Source of the DNA: UBA4466 sp963925035
GTDB lineage: Bacteria; Bacteroidota; Bacteroidia; Flavobacteriales_D; Crocinitomicaceae
NCBI GenBank assembly: GCA_963925035.1
Contig: CAWUSK010000047.1
Span: 1-38,417 of the forward strand
DNA length: 38,417 nucleotides
Direction of reading: 5' to 3'
The notes beneath the pieces were generated by a model. It was not told where the DNA came from and searched no databases. It saw only the letters and a list, made by a program, of their open reading frames with translations. A program made the translations under genes and the position numbers. This document shows positions 22,344-31,432 of this stretch, one piece after another (positions within the stretch are counted from its first letter, which is position 1; the number at the start of each line of letters is the position of its first letter).

Positions 22344-23924
22344 ATGAAAAAACTAATTCCACTTATTACCTTAATAGTTGTTTTTACTTCATGTAAGAAA
22401 GAAAAAACGACATGGGACAGTGATTGGAGTGCACCATTAATTAGTGACACTCTTTCGTTAAAGAATTTAGTCAACGATTCTACGTTGTTGGAAACAGGCG
22501 GATTTTATTCGCTCGACTTGAATCGTGAGATTTTCAATTTAGATTTAACAGAGCTTATTGAAATTCCAGATACTACAATTGCGCAAAATTTCACTTTTAG
22601 TGTAAGCCTTACAATTGCTCCTGGGTTTAGTTTTATCAATTCGATTGAAGAGCACTTTCTTGATTTAAAAGAGGTGCAACTTAAGCAGATTGTAGCGAGA
22701 AATGGGTTTATCGACATCAAGGTAATTAATCCTCTTCCTACTGCAGCAATTTTTAAGATTACACTTCCTGGTGTGACAAAAAGCGGAGTTGTTTTTACTG
22801 AAACGTATACGGCGCCAAGTGGAACAACCTCAAACCCTGGAATTGTTGAGAAATCTATTGACCTATCATGGTATTCAATGGATTTGACAGGCGTTTCCGG
22901 TGGAGATTATAATTATATTAAATCGCAAGTAGAGGTGAAATCGGATCCATTGGGACCGACCGTCACTGTTACACCAAGCGATTTGATAAAATTCGAAGCA
23001 AAGTTTAGAGATGTTAAAGTTGACTATGCAAGAGGTTATTTTGGAAACCGAATTATAGAAGATACAACAGAGGTTTTTATTGAAGCGCTGCAAAGTGTCG
23101 CTGCAGGAACCATAGATATTCCAAATACCTCACTTCAATTTATAATTGAAAATGGAATTAAAGTTAGCGCCGAGGCAGCGTTAGTGAATTTTACGAATGA
23201 AAATGCAAGTGGGACTTCTGTATCACTCGTAAGTCCATACATGGGGTCTTCGTTAAATATTAGTCCAGCTACTGGTTCATGGAATACATTAACGCCCTTT
23301 CTTAAAACACTTATTTTCAATCAAGGAAATAGCAACATTGAACAGTACATCGGAAACCTCGGTGCAAAGCATAAATTAATTTATCGTTTTCAAATTAATC
23401 CTTGGGGAAATGTTTCAGGAGGATACGATGAGCTTTTTCCAAACAGTAGGTTAAAAGTCAAGTTAAAAGCAACTATGCCTCTTTCTATTGGTGTTAATGA
23501 TTTGGTGATTATAGACACTTTTAAATTGGAACTGAACCAAGACCCTGAAAAAACGAGAATAACAGGAGGAGAATTGATTTTAAACACTTCCAATGCCTTT
23601 CCAATTGGAGGTTCTGTGAAAATTCACTTGTTGGACCAATCTGGGAATGTATTGCACACAGTTGGTGCTTCTTCGGATCTTTTAGCCGCCCAATTCGGAG
23701 CGTTTAGTTCTACGTATAATTTTAATTTGGCTAATTCTGAGTTGCATTTTCTATTGGGTGATGAGGTTTTGGCAGATATTAACGCGGTTCGAAAGGTAGC
23801 GATAGAGGCGAAATTTGCTTCTAAAAATCCAATTACAAGTTTAAATGAACCTATGTCAATCCCCGTTGATGCATTTTTAGCATTTAAATTGAAAGCTAAA
23901 TTGACAACAGAAATGAAATACTAA
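22344..23924 (+). CDS. Large lipoprotein of unknown function
   Basis: A 526-residue protein with a lipoprotein signal peptide: MKKLIPLITLIVVFTSC, lipobox FTSC, then a charged KKEKTTW tether. The mature part is beta-rich throughout, with repeated short hydrophobic strands and many Asn/Thr/Ser turns. It has no enzymatic motif I recognise. It begins a three-gene unit: four bases after its stop the barrel protein starts, and that gene overlaps the T9SS cargo gene. The arrangement suggests an envelope complex. No candidate promoter was found in the 42-base gap after the thiolase gene. Confidence 0.7.
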   Translation: MKKLIPLITLIVVFTSCKKEKTTWDSDWSAPLISDTLSLKNLVNDSTLLETGGFYSLDLNREIFNLDLTELIEIPDTTIAQNFTFSVSLTIAPGFSFINSIEEHFLDLKEVQLKQIVARNGFIDIKVINPLPTAAIFKITLPGVTKSGVVFTETYTAPSGTTSNPGIVEKSIDLSWYSMDLTGVSGGDYNYIKSQVEVKSDPLGPTVTVTPSDLIKFEAKFRDVKVDYARGYFGNRIIEDTTEVFIEALQSVAAGTIDIPNTSLQFIIENGIKVSAEAALVNFTNENASGTSVSLVSPYMGSSLNISPATGSWNTLTPFLKTLIFNQGNSNIEQYIGNLGAKHKLIYRFQINPWGNVSGGYDELFPNSRLKVKLKATMPLSIGVNDLVIIDTFKLELNQDPEKTRITGGELILNTSNAFPIGGSVKIHLLDQSGNVLHTVGASSDLLAAQFGAFSSTYNFNLANSELHFLLGDEVLADINAVRKVAIEAKFASKNPITSLNEPMSIPVDAFLAFKLKAKLTTEMKY

Positions 23925-23927
23925 TTC

Positions 23928-25166
23928 ATGAAGAAATCAATCATTCTTTTTTTCGTTGCTGTATCAGTAGTTACCTTTTCTACTGTTTTAAGTCAACTTA
24001 TTCCTGAAAATTACGACACCTTAAATCTTTCACATGAACTGATAATAAGGGGAGGCGTGGACTATTATGGAACATCCGTGCAAAACGACATGTTGTCTAA
24101 ATTCATTCGAGGAGGCCATATAACAGAAGATATAAAAGACAATTCATTTGATAGACACAAGGCAATAAATAGACTTGGTGTAATTGGTGAAGCTGAAATT
24201 GAATATAGAAATTATAAGAAGCACCTGTTTAAAAATAAGGACTGGGGCTTTAATGTTAAAGTGGGTTATAACGTATTTGGTGGTTTACTATATTCTAAAG
24301 ATGTTTTTGGAGCAGTTTTTTACGGAAATGATCAGTATCAAGGCGAGACAATGAGTTTTTCTGGGACGAAACTCAATTATGTTAATTATCAAAAAGTAGG
24401 AGTTGGAATCATTGATTCAAAATCAAAATCATCTGTTACATTAAACTTTTACAATGTAAGTGATCGCCTTTATGGACAGATTAAAGAAGGAACGGTTTTT
24501 CAGCATGAAGATGGTTCAGCCATCGATGTTGTTTTGGACGGAGACTTTGAAATGAAAAGGAATAAAAAATTCAACCAAGGAATTGGAATTGGATTTGATG
24601 TAGATTTTAAAATCCCAGTAAATTGGATAAAAGATCGAAAGGCATTTGTTCAATTTAAAGTTCAGGACGTTGGTGTTTCTTACATGTATGAAAAGCAAAA
24701 GGTATATTCTGTAGATACGTCCTTTACTTTTGTTGGATTTAACTTAGATGATTTGATAGGTGAGAATGCGATTTTTAATGAATCATTTAACATATTAGAT
24801 ACGCTAGGAATAAAATCTACTGAGAAGAATAGAGCAATATTGATGCCCGGATATATTCAAGTAGCGAAAATTGTTGATGATATGCAAACTCATAAATGGC
24901 AAACTTTTTTTGGAATTAGATTGTATACAACTTTGGTATATAGTCCTTACGTTTTTGGTGGAATAGATTTCAAGCCTGTAAAATGGATTCACATCGGTGC
25001 AAATATTGCCTATGGTGGATTTGGGAAATTAAGAGGAGGTTTGTATGCCGGCGCAAAATTCGGGAATTATTCAGTTGGACTTAGTTCTGAAAATGTAGTT
25101 GGCTGGTTTACGCCAAAAAATTCAAGTGGACAATCATTAAATCTAAGATTAAGATGGGCAATTTGA
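23928..25166 (+). CDS. Predicted outer-membrane beta-barrel, DUF5723-like
   Basis: A 412-residue protein with a signal peptide (KKSIILFFVAVSVVTFSTVLSQ). Alternating amphipathic strands with frequent aromatics and glycines, such as WGFNVKVGYNVFGGLLYSKD, VGVGIIDSKSKSSVTLNFYN and the C-terminal YAGAKFGNYSVGLSSENV then SLNLRLRWAI, fit a transmembrane barrel. The resemblance to the DUF5723 family of Bacteroidota is by overall pattern only. It overlaps the following T9SS cargo gene by 13 bases. Confidence 0.65.
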   Translation: MKKSIILFFVAVSVVTFSTVLSQLIPENYDTLNLSHELIIRGGVDYYGTSVQNDMLSKFIRGGHITEDIKDNSFDRHKAINRLGVIGEAEIEYRNYKKHLFKNKDWGFNVKVGYNVFGGLLYSKDVFGAVFYGNDQYQGETMSFSGTKLNYVNYQKVGVGIIDSKSKSSVTLNFYNVSDRLYGQIKEGTVFQHEDGSAIDVVLDGDFEMKRNKKFNQGIGIGFDVDFKIPVNWIKDRKAFVQFKVQDVGVSYMYEKQKVYSVDTSFTFVGFNLDDLIGENAIFNESFNILDTLGIKSTEKNRAILMPGYIQVAKIVDDMQTHKWQTFFGIRLYTTLVYSPYVFGGIDFKPVKWIHIGANIAYGGFGKLRGGLYAGAKFGNYSVGLSSENVVGWFTPKNSSGQSLNLRLRWAI

Positions 25167-26605
25167 TAAAAACAATATTATTCATGTTCATTACATTCAG
25201 TGGTTTTGGACAAATCGATTTTTTCAATATTTACACTAATAATGGCTCAGATCAAGGTCAAGGTGTTGTTCAATTGGAAGATAGCAGCTATGTTGTAACG
25301 GGAGCGTCAAGTAGTTTTTCTGGAAGCTCACAGGCCTTTTTATTGCATGTAGACAGTCTTGGAAATTATTTATGGTCAAACAATTATGGAGGGCCGGAAT
25401 CTGAGTCGGGTAGAAGAGTACTTTACAAGAAAGATTTTGGTTTTTTCATTTGCGGATTTACCAACTCGATTGGAAGTGGAGGATTTGACTACTATTTAGC
25501 TAAAACGGATGAAGCAGGTACTTTAGAATGGGAAAAAGCATATGGAGGTGAAGGCTGGGAGCGAGTGCACGATGCAGCCTTAACAAAAGATACTGGAGTG
25601 ATAATGGTTGGTGAGACAAGCTCCAATTTTTCAGATAATCAAGACATTTACATTGTAAGAACAGATATACTTGGAGATACGCTTTGGACGAAAACAATTG
25701 GTGGCATAGGTGATGATTACGCTTCTAGTATTAGGGCATTTACGGATTCAACTTTTGTAATCACAGGACAAACGTATGTTGAAGATTCGTCTTTGGTTAA
25801 AATATACATCTCCTACATAAAAGATGATGGAACAGAAATTTGGTCTGATATTCTAGGAGATAACGGAAATTATTGGTCCAATGACTTTACGTTTAATGGA
25901 AATCAAATTATTGGAGTAGGAGGATGTAATGATGTGTTTTCTGAAGACCCAAATGTGGTCGCATTCATATATGATATAGCAGGATTTTATTGGGGTGAAT
26001 CCAAGGTGGTTTCCCTTGGTAAACATGAATTTATGAATATTGCGAATTTCGGACCGACAGATGCTTATTACATAACAAATAGCAGTGAAGACGACTTCTC
26101 ATATGACAATGGTCCTGATGTTATTGTGATGAAATATATTCCGACATTTTCATTTGAGAGTTCTTTCAATATAGGATTTGAAAATCCTGATGTGAGTGGT
26201 CAAGTTGTTAGAACAAATGATGGCGGTGCAATTGTCGTTGGGTACACTACTGGTTACGTTTCTGGAGGTAATGAGGTGTTCCTTGCTAAAATTGGTCCTA
26301 ACGATGCTTACCCAAGTACTATTTCAAATATTGTAATCGATGATATTGTTACAATTAAGGAATCTATGCTTGTTAGTGAACTGAAAATTTATCCTAATCC
26401 AGTTGCAGGCGTATTAAATGTCAAAACAGATAATATCAATTACAACAAAATCAGAATAATTAGTAGTGTGGGGAGAGAGATCCATGTCTCAAGCTTTCAG
26501 CAATCAACAAAAATTGATGTTTCAAATTTTGACAACGGGTTGTACTTCATTGAGGTTAGCGGGGCAGATGTTAGACCGATCACCAGCCAAATTACGGTGA
26601 AATAA
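25154..26605 (+). CDS. T9SS-secreted protein with type A sorting domain
   Basis: A 483-residue protein: signal peptide (IKTILFMFITFSGFGQ), then about six repeats of roughly 50 residues with the pattern D-G-G/S-Y-V-V-T-G...G-x-D-x-Y-x-x-K-T-D-x-x-G-x-x-x-W-x-K-x-x-G-G, which should fold as a beta-propeller. After a linker comes a C-terminal type A T9SS sorting domain: LKIYPNPVAGVLNV, SSVGREIHV, DVSNFDNGLYFIEV and a final ITVK. Such cargo crosses the outer membrane by T9SS and is anchored or released. The start ATG at 25154 lies inside the barrel gene. The stop is immediately adjacent to that of the convergent kdsC. Confidence 0.88.
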   Translation: MGNLIKTILFMFITFSGFGQIDFFNIYTNNGSDQGQGVVQLEDSSYVVTGASSSFSGSSQAFLLHVDSLGNYLWSNNYGGPESESGRRVLYKKDFGFFICGFTNSIGSGGFDYYLAKTDEAGTLEWEKAYGGEGWERVHDAALTKDTGVIMVGETSSNFSDNQDIYIVRTDILGDTLWTKTIGGIGDDYASSIRAFTDSTFVITGQTYVEDSSLVKIYISYIKDDGTEIWSDILGDNGNYWSNDFTFNGNQIIGVGGCNDVFSEDPNVVAFIYDIAGFYWGESKVVSLGKHEFMNIANFGPTDAYYITNSSEDDFSYDNGPDVIVMKYIPTFSFESSFNIGFENPDVSGQVVRTNDGGAIVVGYTTGYVSGGNEVFLAKIGPNDAYPSTISNIVIDDIVTIKESMLVSELKIYPNPVAGVLNVKTDNINYNKIRIISSVGREIHVSSFQQSTKIDVSNFDNGLYFIEVSGADVRPITSQITVK

Positions 26606-27124
26606 TTACCACGTAAAAGCTTCTTCTTTAAACCATTTATCTTGAACACGTAAGGTTTGTTCAATCACATCGCGAACGCACTTGTCACCACCGTTGTATG
26701 GAGATTGATAATGGCTGATAGATTTGATTTCCATTACGGCATCTTGAGGGCATGTTGCAAGGCCAACTGTAGTCATTACTTGATAATCTGGAATATCATC
26801 ACCCATATATAAAGCTTGGTCATCTGAAAAGTTATACTTTTCCTTTAATTGATTATAGCTATCAATTTTCGTCGATGAAGCTAGAATTACTTCGTGACAA
26901 CCGAGTTCTAGTAATCGCACTTTTACTTGGTTGGAATTCCCTCCTGTGATGATGAAAATTTTATACCCCATTTTTGACGCGTACTGTAAAGCATACGCAT
27001 CTCGAGAACTTAACGTTCGGATGACTTCATCATTGTAAAGCATTACATTTCCATTTGTTAAAACACCATCAACATCAAAAATAAACGTGGTGATTTTGTT
27101 CAGTTGCTCTTTATAACTTGTCAT
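26606..27124 (-). CDS. kdsC: KDO-8-phosphate phosphatase family HAD hydrolase
   Basis: A 172-residue capless HAD phosphatase, the KdsC size. It removes phosphate from 3-deoxy-D-manno-octulosonate 8-phosphate in LPS inner-core synthesis. Motif I is FIFDVDGVLTNG (nucleophile D17, acid/base D19), motif II FIITGGNS, motif III has the lysine of EKYNFSDDQ, and motif IV is MGDDIPDYQVM. Related phosphatases on nonulosonic acids have the same motifs, so the substrate is inferred. The start overlaps the DUF2520 gene's 3' end by 14 bases. Confidence 0.87.
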   Translation of the reverse strand: MTSYKEQLNKITTFIFDVDGVLTNGNVMLYNDEVIRTLSSRDAYALQYASKMGYKIFIITGGNSNQVKVRLLELGCHEVILASSTKIDSYNQLKEKYNFSDDQALYMGDDIPDYQVMTTVGLATCPQDAVMEIKSISHYQSPYNGGDKCVRDVIEQTLRVQDKWFKEEAFTW

Positions 27125-27881
27125 TTTTTTTATAGGTATTTAAGATACTTTCGGAGAGAAGTTGATAGATTTCCTGTCGTTTGGGTTCAAGCATTTTTAA
27201 ATGTTGTTCGATTGTCCTTTTATCTCCTCTTCTTGCAGGTCCAGTCTGCACTTCAAAAGGCGAGTTCATTTCAATTTTCCGAATGGTTTCTTTTAATAGC
27301 GGCTTTAAATCTTCAAAATCTAATTGTTGACCGTCCAAATAATCTTTCGCAATAAAATTGATGTGATTCGTAAAGTTATTCACCCAAACTGCAGCAAGGT
27401 GTAATTTTGCACGTTCTTCAGAAGTAGCATATTTAACATTGCTACTTAATGAGCTCGCAAGCGCATAAAGTTCTTCGCCAAATGCTTCTGAATTACTTTC
27501 GATAAAGAACGGCACTTTAGTTATGTCGACAGGAATTCCTTTTGTAAACGTTTGAAGAGGGTAGAAAACTCCCAAGTGATCTGTACGAGATAAAGTGTCA
27601 AGTTTTACGGAACCAGATGTATATACCACAGGTGTTTCAATCGAAATAGAACTCAATATGTTTTCAATTTCACCATCATGAACACAGATAAGCGTTAGTT
27701 GACCAATTGGTAAAACTTGAAGATCTGTAACGAAACTTGTATTAGGTAAGTCTTCACAAACCACCTTGTTTTGAGTACAAATATGCGTAATTACAATTCC
27801 TGCATTACAAAGAGCTTCAGCCAGGTGAGAACCTACGTTTCCATATCCGACAATTGAAACTTTTTGATGTTTATTTTCCAC
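27111..27881 (-). CDS. Rossmann-fold plus DUF2520 protein
   Basis: A 256-residue protein with an N-terminal NAD(P)-binding Rossmann fold (VSIVGYGNVGSHLAEALCNAG, a GxGxxG-type loop) and a C-terminal helical DUF2520 domain (VWVNNFTNHINFIAKDYL, LKPLLKETIRKI, and the family motif QTGPARRGDKRTIEQHL). It resembles beta-hydroxyacid or pyrroline-5-carboxylate reductases, but its substrate is unknown. The start is GTG (MENKHQKVS). It sits 12 bases after secA and overlaps kdsC by 14, so the three are likely co-transcribed from secA. Confidence 0.85.
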   Translation of the reverse strand: MENKHQKVSIVGYGNVGSHLAEALCNAGIVITHICTQNKVVCEDLPNTSFVTDLQVLPIGQLTLICVHDGEIENILSSISIETPVVYTSGSVKLDTLSRTDHLGVFYPLQTFTKGIPVDITKVPFFIESNSEAFGEELYALASSLSSNVKYATSEERAKLHLAAVWVNNFTNHINFIAKDYLDGQQLDFEDLKPLLKETIRKIEMNSPFEVQTGPARRGDKRTIEQHLKMLEPKRQEIYQLLSESILNTYKKNDKL

Positions 27882-27893
27882 TTGTGAAACACC

Positions 27894-30800
27894 TTATTTA
27901 CCGTGACATTGTTTGAACTTCTTACCACTTCCGCATGGACAAGCATCATTTCTACCTACCGTTTTTTCAACTGTTATAGGTTGCGGTTTGGGTTGCTGTG
28001 GAGCCGAGTTTTTCATAGCTTCAGCATAGCCCTCCCTACCTTGAACTGGTTGTTGAGTTGAAGATGAAGTTGCTTGTGCTTTTTCGTAATTATTTTGTTG
28101 ATGTGTTGATTGGTTCGTGCTTTGGATTTCATCCGAAACTTTCAAATTCAATTTCATTAACATCTCCATTGTTTCGGCATTCAATCGCCCAAGCATGGTT
28201 TTAAATAATTCAAAAGACTCTAATTTATAGACCAATAGCGGATCTTTTTGCTCGTACTGTGCATTGTGGACAGCAGATCTTAAATCATCCATTTCTCTTA
28301 AGTGCTCTTTCCACTCATTGTCAATCATTCCAAGAATAATGTTTTTCTCAAACGAAGTTGAAATCTCTTTCCCTTCACTTTTCACAGCATTTTCTAAGTT
28401 AATCACCAATTGCATTTCTTTTCTACCATCTGTTAATGGAAGAACGATGTTTTGGTATTTATCCGACATCGTTTCAAATACATGCGTAATTTGTGGTAAT
28501 GACTGCTCAGCAATTTTCGCGTTCTTACGATCATAACTTTCTCTCAATTCATTGTAAACAGCATTGATTAGTGTGTTATCATCCCTAGTAGCATATTCAC
28601 TTTCTGTCACTGGAGATTGAACCCCAACTGTTCTAAGTAATTCATCTTGGAATGCTACGAAATTGTTTTTATCGTGAGCATAAACAGTCGACTCAGCTAC
28701 ATCATAAAACATATTATCAATATCAAGGTCCAAACGGTCTCCGAACAATGCATTTTTACGTTTTCTATAAATAGCCTTACGCTGAGCGTTCATAACATCA
28801 TCGTATTCAAGTAATCGCTTACGAACTCCAAAGTTATTTTCCTCTACTTTTTTCTGAGCACGTTCAATTGATTTAGAGACCATGCTGTGCGTAATCACTT
28901 CGCCTTCTTTCAATCCCATTCTATCCATCAACTTTGCAATTCTTTCAGAACCAAATTTACGCATCAAATCATCCTCTAGGCAAACGAAGAATTGAGATGA
29001 ACCTGGATCCCCTTGACGACCAGAACGCCCCCTCAACTGTCTATCAACACGGCGTGAATCGTGACGTTCAGTACCAATAATAGCCAGACCACCAGCTTCC
29101 TTAACGCCTGCACCCAATTTAATATCGGTACCACGTCCAGCCATATTTGTTGCAATCGTTACCGATTTCGCTTTACCCGCTTCAGCAACAATTTCAGCCT
29201 CTCGTTGGTGGTATTTTGCATTCAATACTTCATGCTTAATTCCTCTAGCTTTAAGTAAACTACTTAAGTATTCAGAAATCTCAACGGTTGTTGTACCAAC
29301 AAGTACAGGTCTATTACCTTCAACTAGTTTTTCAACTTCATCAATTACCGCATTGAATTTTTCACGAGCTGTTTTAAATACAAAGTCGTGTTGATCTTTT
29401 CTTGTGATTGGGCGGTTTGTTGGAATTACAACAACATCTAATTTATAGATATCCCAAAACTCTTTTGCTTCTGTTTCCGCTGTTCCAGTCATCCCAGAAA
29501 GCTTGTGGTACATTCTAAAGTAGTTTTGAAGAGTAATAGAAGCGTACGTTTGTGTTGCAGCTTCTACTTGTACATCTTCTTTAGCTTCAATTGCTTGGTG
29601 AAGACCATCTGAGTAACGTCGACCTTCCATGATACGTCCCGTTTGCTCATCAACAATTTTTACTTTTCCTTCAAGAATAACATATTCTACTTCTTTTTCG
29701 AAAAGCGTGTATGCTTTTAATAATTGATTGATAGAGTGAATACGCTCTGACTTGATACTGTAATCACGAATGATTATATCTTTTCTTGCCGTCAGCTCTT
29801 CAGGACTTAATCCCTCTTTTTCCAATTGTGCAATTTCAGAACCGATGTCTGGCATAATAAAGAAATCACGTTCCTCGTTTCCAGAGATTAAATCAATTCC
29901 TTTATCGGTAAGTTCTATTGTATTGTTTTTCTCATCAATAACGAAGAACAATTCTTTGTCAATCTTCTTCATTTGCTTCCCTTGCTCTTGCATGTAGAAG
30001 TTTTCTGTTTTTTGAAGATGCGCCTTGATTCCTGGTTCAGACAAATATTTAATTATCGCTTTATTTCTTGGTAAACCTCTAAAAGCACGTAGCAAAGAAA
30101 TACCACCGTCTTCCAACATTTGTTTAGCGTCCTTGCTATTTCCAGCTTCACCGTTGATCACGGTCAATTGTTTTTGAGCATCAGCAATACATTGTGCAAC
30201 ATATTGTCTTTGTTCAGCAACAATACGTTCAACTCTTGGCTTTAATTGGTGAAATTCATGCTCATCTCCCCGTGGAGTAGGTCCTGAAATAATTAATGGT
30301 GTTCTAGCATCATCAATTAAAACTGAATCGACCTCATCAATAATTGCGAAGTGGTGTTTTTGTTGCACTAAATCATCAGGGCTTCCTGCCATATTGTCAC
30401 GCAAGTAGTCGAATCCAAATTCATTGTTTGTTCCAAAAATAATATCCGATAAATAGGCTTTTTTACGTTCCGGAGAATTTGGGCGGTGTTTATCAATACA
30501 ATCTACAGATAAACCATGGAATTGATATAATGGTCCCATCCATTCAGAATCTCGTTTTGCTAAGTAGTCATTTACGGTTACAACGTGAACTCCTTTGCCA
30601 GATAAAGCATTCAAATAAACTGGTAGAGTTGCTACTAATGTTTTTCCCTCTCCCGTTTGCATCTCTGCAATATTTCCTTTGTGAAGAACACCACCACCCA
30701 TCAATTGGACGTCGTAATGAACCATTCCCCAAGTCATTTCAGTTCCTGCTGCGGACCATGTGTTACTCCAGATCGCTTTATCACCTTCGATGATTATACC

Positions 30801-31232
30801 ATCTTTCGATGCGGCTAAATCTTTGTCAAATTGTTGCGCTGTAACTTCAAGTTTTCCATTTTCCGCCCATCTTAAAGCGGTTTCTTTTACAACCGCAAAT
30901 GCTTCTGGACGGATTTCTTCAAGAACTTCTTCAATTTTTTCATCAATTGATTTTGCCAAAAGGTCAATGGATTCAAATAATACCTCTTTGTCCTGAACAT
31001 GCGTTTTAACGTCAGAAGCCTTCGCTTTTAAATCAGCTAATTCTTGCTCTAAACTTTCTATTCCTTCGGCAATTAAACGTTTGAAGTATGAGGTTTTCGC
31101 TCGTAATTCATCATCTGTTAACGATTTAAGGGCAGCGTGGGCTTCATTTGTTTTATCTATAGAAGGTTGATATGCTTTACGGTCTTTCGCAGTTTTATCA
31201 CCTAGTAATTTTTTAAATATGCTTATTGCCAT
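27894..31232 (-). CDS. secA: Preprotein translocase ATPase SecA
   Basis: 1112 residues, longer than E. coli SecA (901) but normal for Bacteroidota, which carry extra sequence inside the motor. It drives unfolded preproteins through SecYEG. Walker A is MQTGEGKT (residues 191-198). DEAD motif is DEVDSVLIDDART (from 299). TNMAGRGTDIKLG and QLRGRSGRQGDPG belong to the second nucleotide fold. The helical scaffold contains DDVMNAQR and IDNEWKEHL. The C-terminal zinc motif CPCGSGKKFKQCHGK (C1098, C1100, C1109, H1110) is intact, after a Gln/Ser-rich linker. A TAATTTTA sequence (minus strand, 31259-31266) is a weak -7 candidate. Confidence 0.98.
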   Translation of the reverse strand: MAISIFKKLLGDKTAKDRKAYQPSIDKTNEAHAALKSLTDDELRAKTSYFKRLIAEGIESLEQELADLKAKASDVKTHVQDKEVLFESIDLLAKSIDEKIEEVLEEIRPEAFAVVKETALRWAENGKLEVTAQQFDKDLAASKDGIIIEGDKAIWSNTWSAAGTEMTWGMVHYDVQLMGGGVLHKGNIAEMQTGEGKTLVATLPVYLNALSGKGVHVVTVNDYLAKRDSEWMGPLYQFHGLSVDCIDKHRPNSPERKKAYLSDIIFGTNNEFGFDYLRDNMAGSPDDLVQQKHHFAIIDEVDSVLIDDARTPLIISGPTPRGDEHEFHQLKPRVERIVAEQRQYVAQCIADAQKQLTVINGEAGNSKDAKQMLEDGGISLLRAFRGLPRNKAIIKYLSEPGIKAHLQKTENFYMQEQGKQMKKIDKELFFVIDEKNNTIELTDKGIDLISGNEERDFFIMPDIGSEIAQLEKEGLSPEELTARKDIIIRDYSIKSERIHSINQLLKAYTLFEKEVEYVILEGKVKIVDEQTGRIMEGRRYSDGLHQAIEAKEDVQVEAATQTYASITLQNYFRMYHKLSGMTGTAETEAKEFWDIYKLDVVVIPTNRPITRKDQHDFVFKTAREKFNAVIDEVEKLVEGNRPVLVGTTTVEISEYLSSLLKARGIKHEVLNAKYHQREAEIVAEAGKAKSVTIATNMAGRGTDIKLGAGVKEAGGLAIIGTERHDSRRVDRQLRGRSGRQGDPGSSQFFVCLEDDLMRKFGSERIAKLMDRMGLKEGEVITHSMVSKSIERAQKKVEENNFGVRKRLLEYDDVMNAQRKAIYRKRKNALFGDRLDLDIDNMFYDVAESTVYAHDKNNFVAFQDELLRTVGVQSPVTESEYATRDDNTLINAVYNELRESYDRKNAKIAEQSLPQITHVFETMSDKYQNIVLPLTDGRKEMQLVINLENAVKSEGKEISTSFEKNIILGMIDNEWKEHLREMDDLRSAVHNAQYEQKDPLLVYKLESFELFKTMLGRLNAETMEMLMKLNLKVSDEIQSTNQSTHQQNNYEKAQATSSSTQQPVQGREGYAEAMKNSAPQQPKPQPITVEKTVGRNDACPCGSGKKFKQCHGK

Positions 31233-31396
31233 TGTATATGAGTATATTATCGAATTGGTAAAATTAATTAAATATACCTTTTCAATGAAGTTTAACTGGT
31301 TTTAAATTCTATCCATTTCAGTCATAAATTATTCCAAAGTAGAATGGTCTGACAAATTGTCTAAGAAAACAGAAAATGAAAAAACATATTCACAAA

Positions 31397-31428
31397 TTCG
31401 ATTCATAAAATGATTCACATTATCTTTG
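31397..31428 (+). promoter_or_regulatory. guaA promoter, start codon next to -7 box
   Basis: TATCTTTG (31421-31428) is an exact -7 match; TTCG at 31397-31400, 20 bases before it, is one base from TTTG. The guaA ATG is at 31433, only five bases after the -7 box. The transcript should therefore be leaderless or nearly so. Confidence 0.55.
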
Positions 31429-31432
31429 TGCG

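Noticed and set aside
30479..30793. 104-codon plus-strand frame inside secA
   Set aside because: Opposite strand of the conserved SecA motor domain, with no signal or family resemblance.
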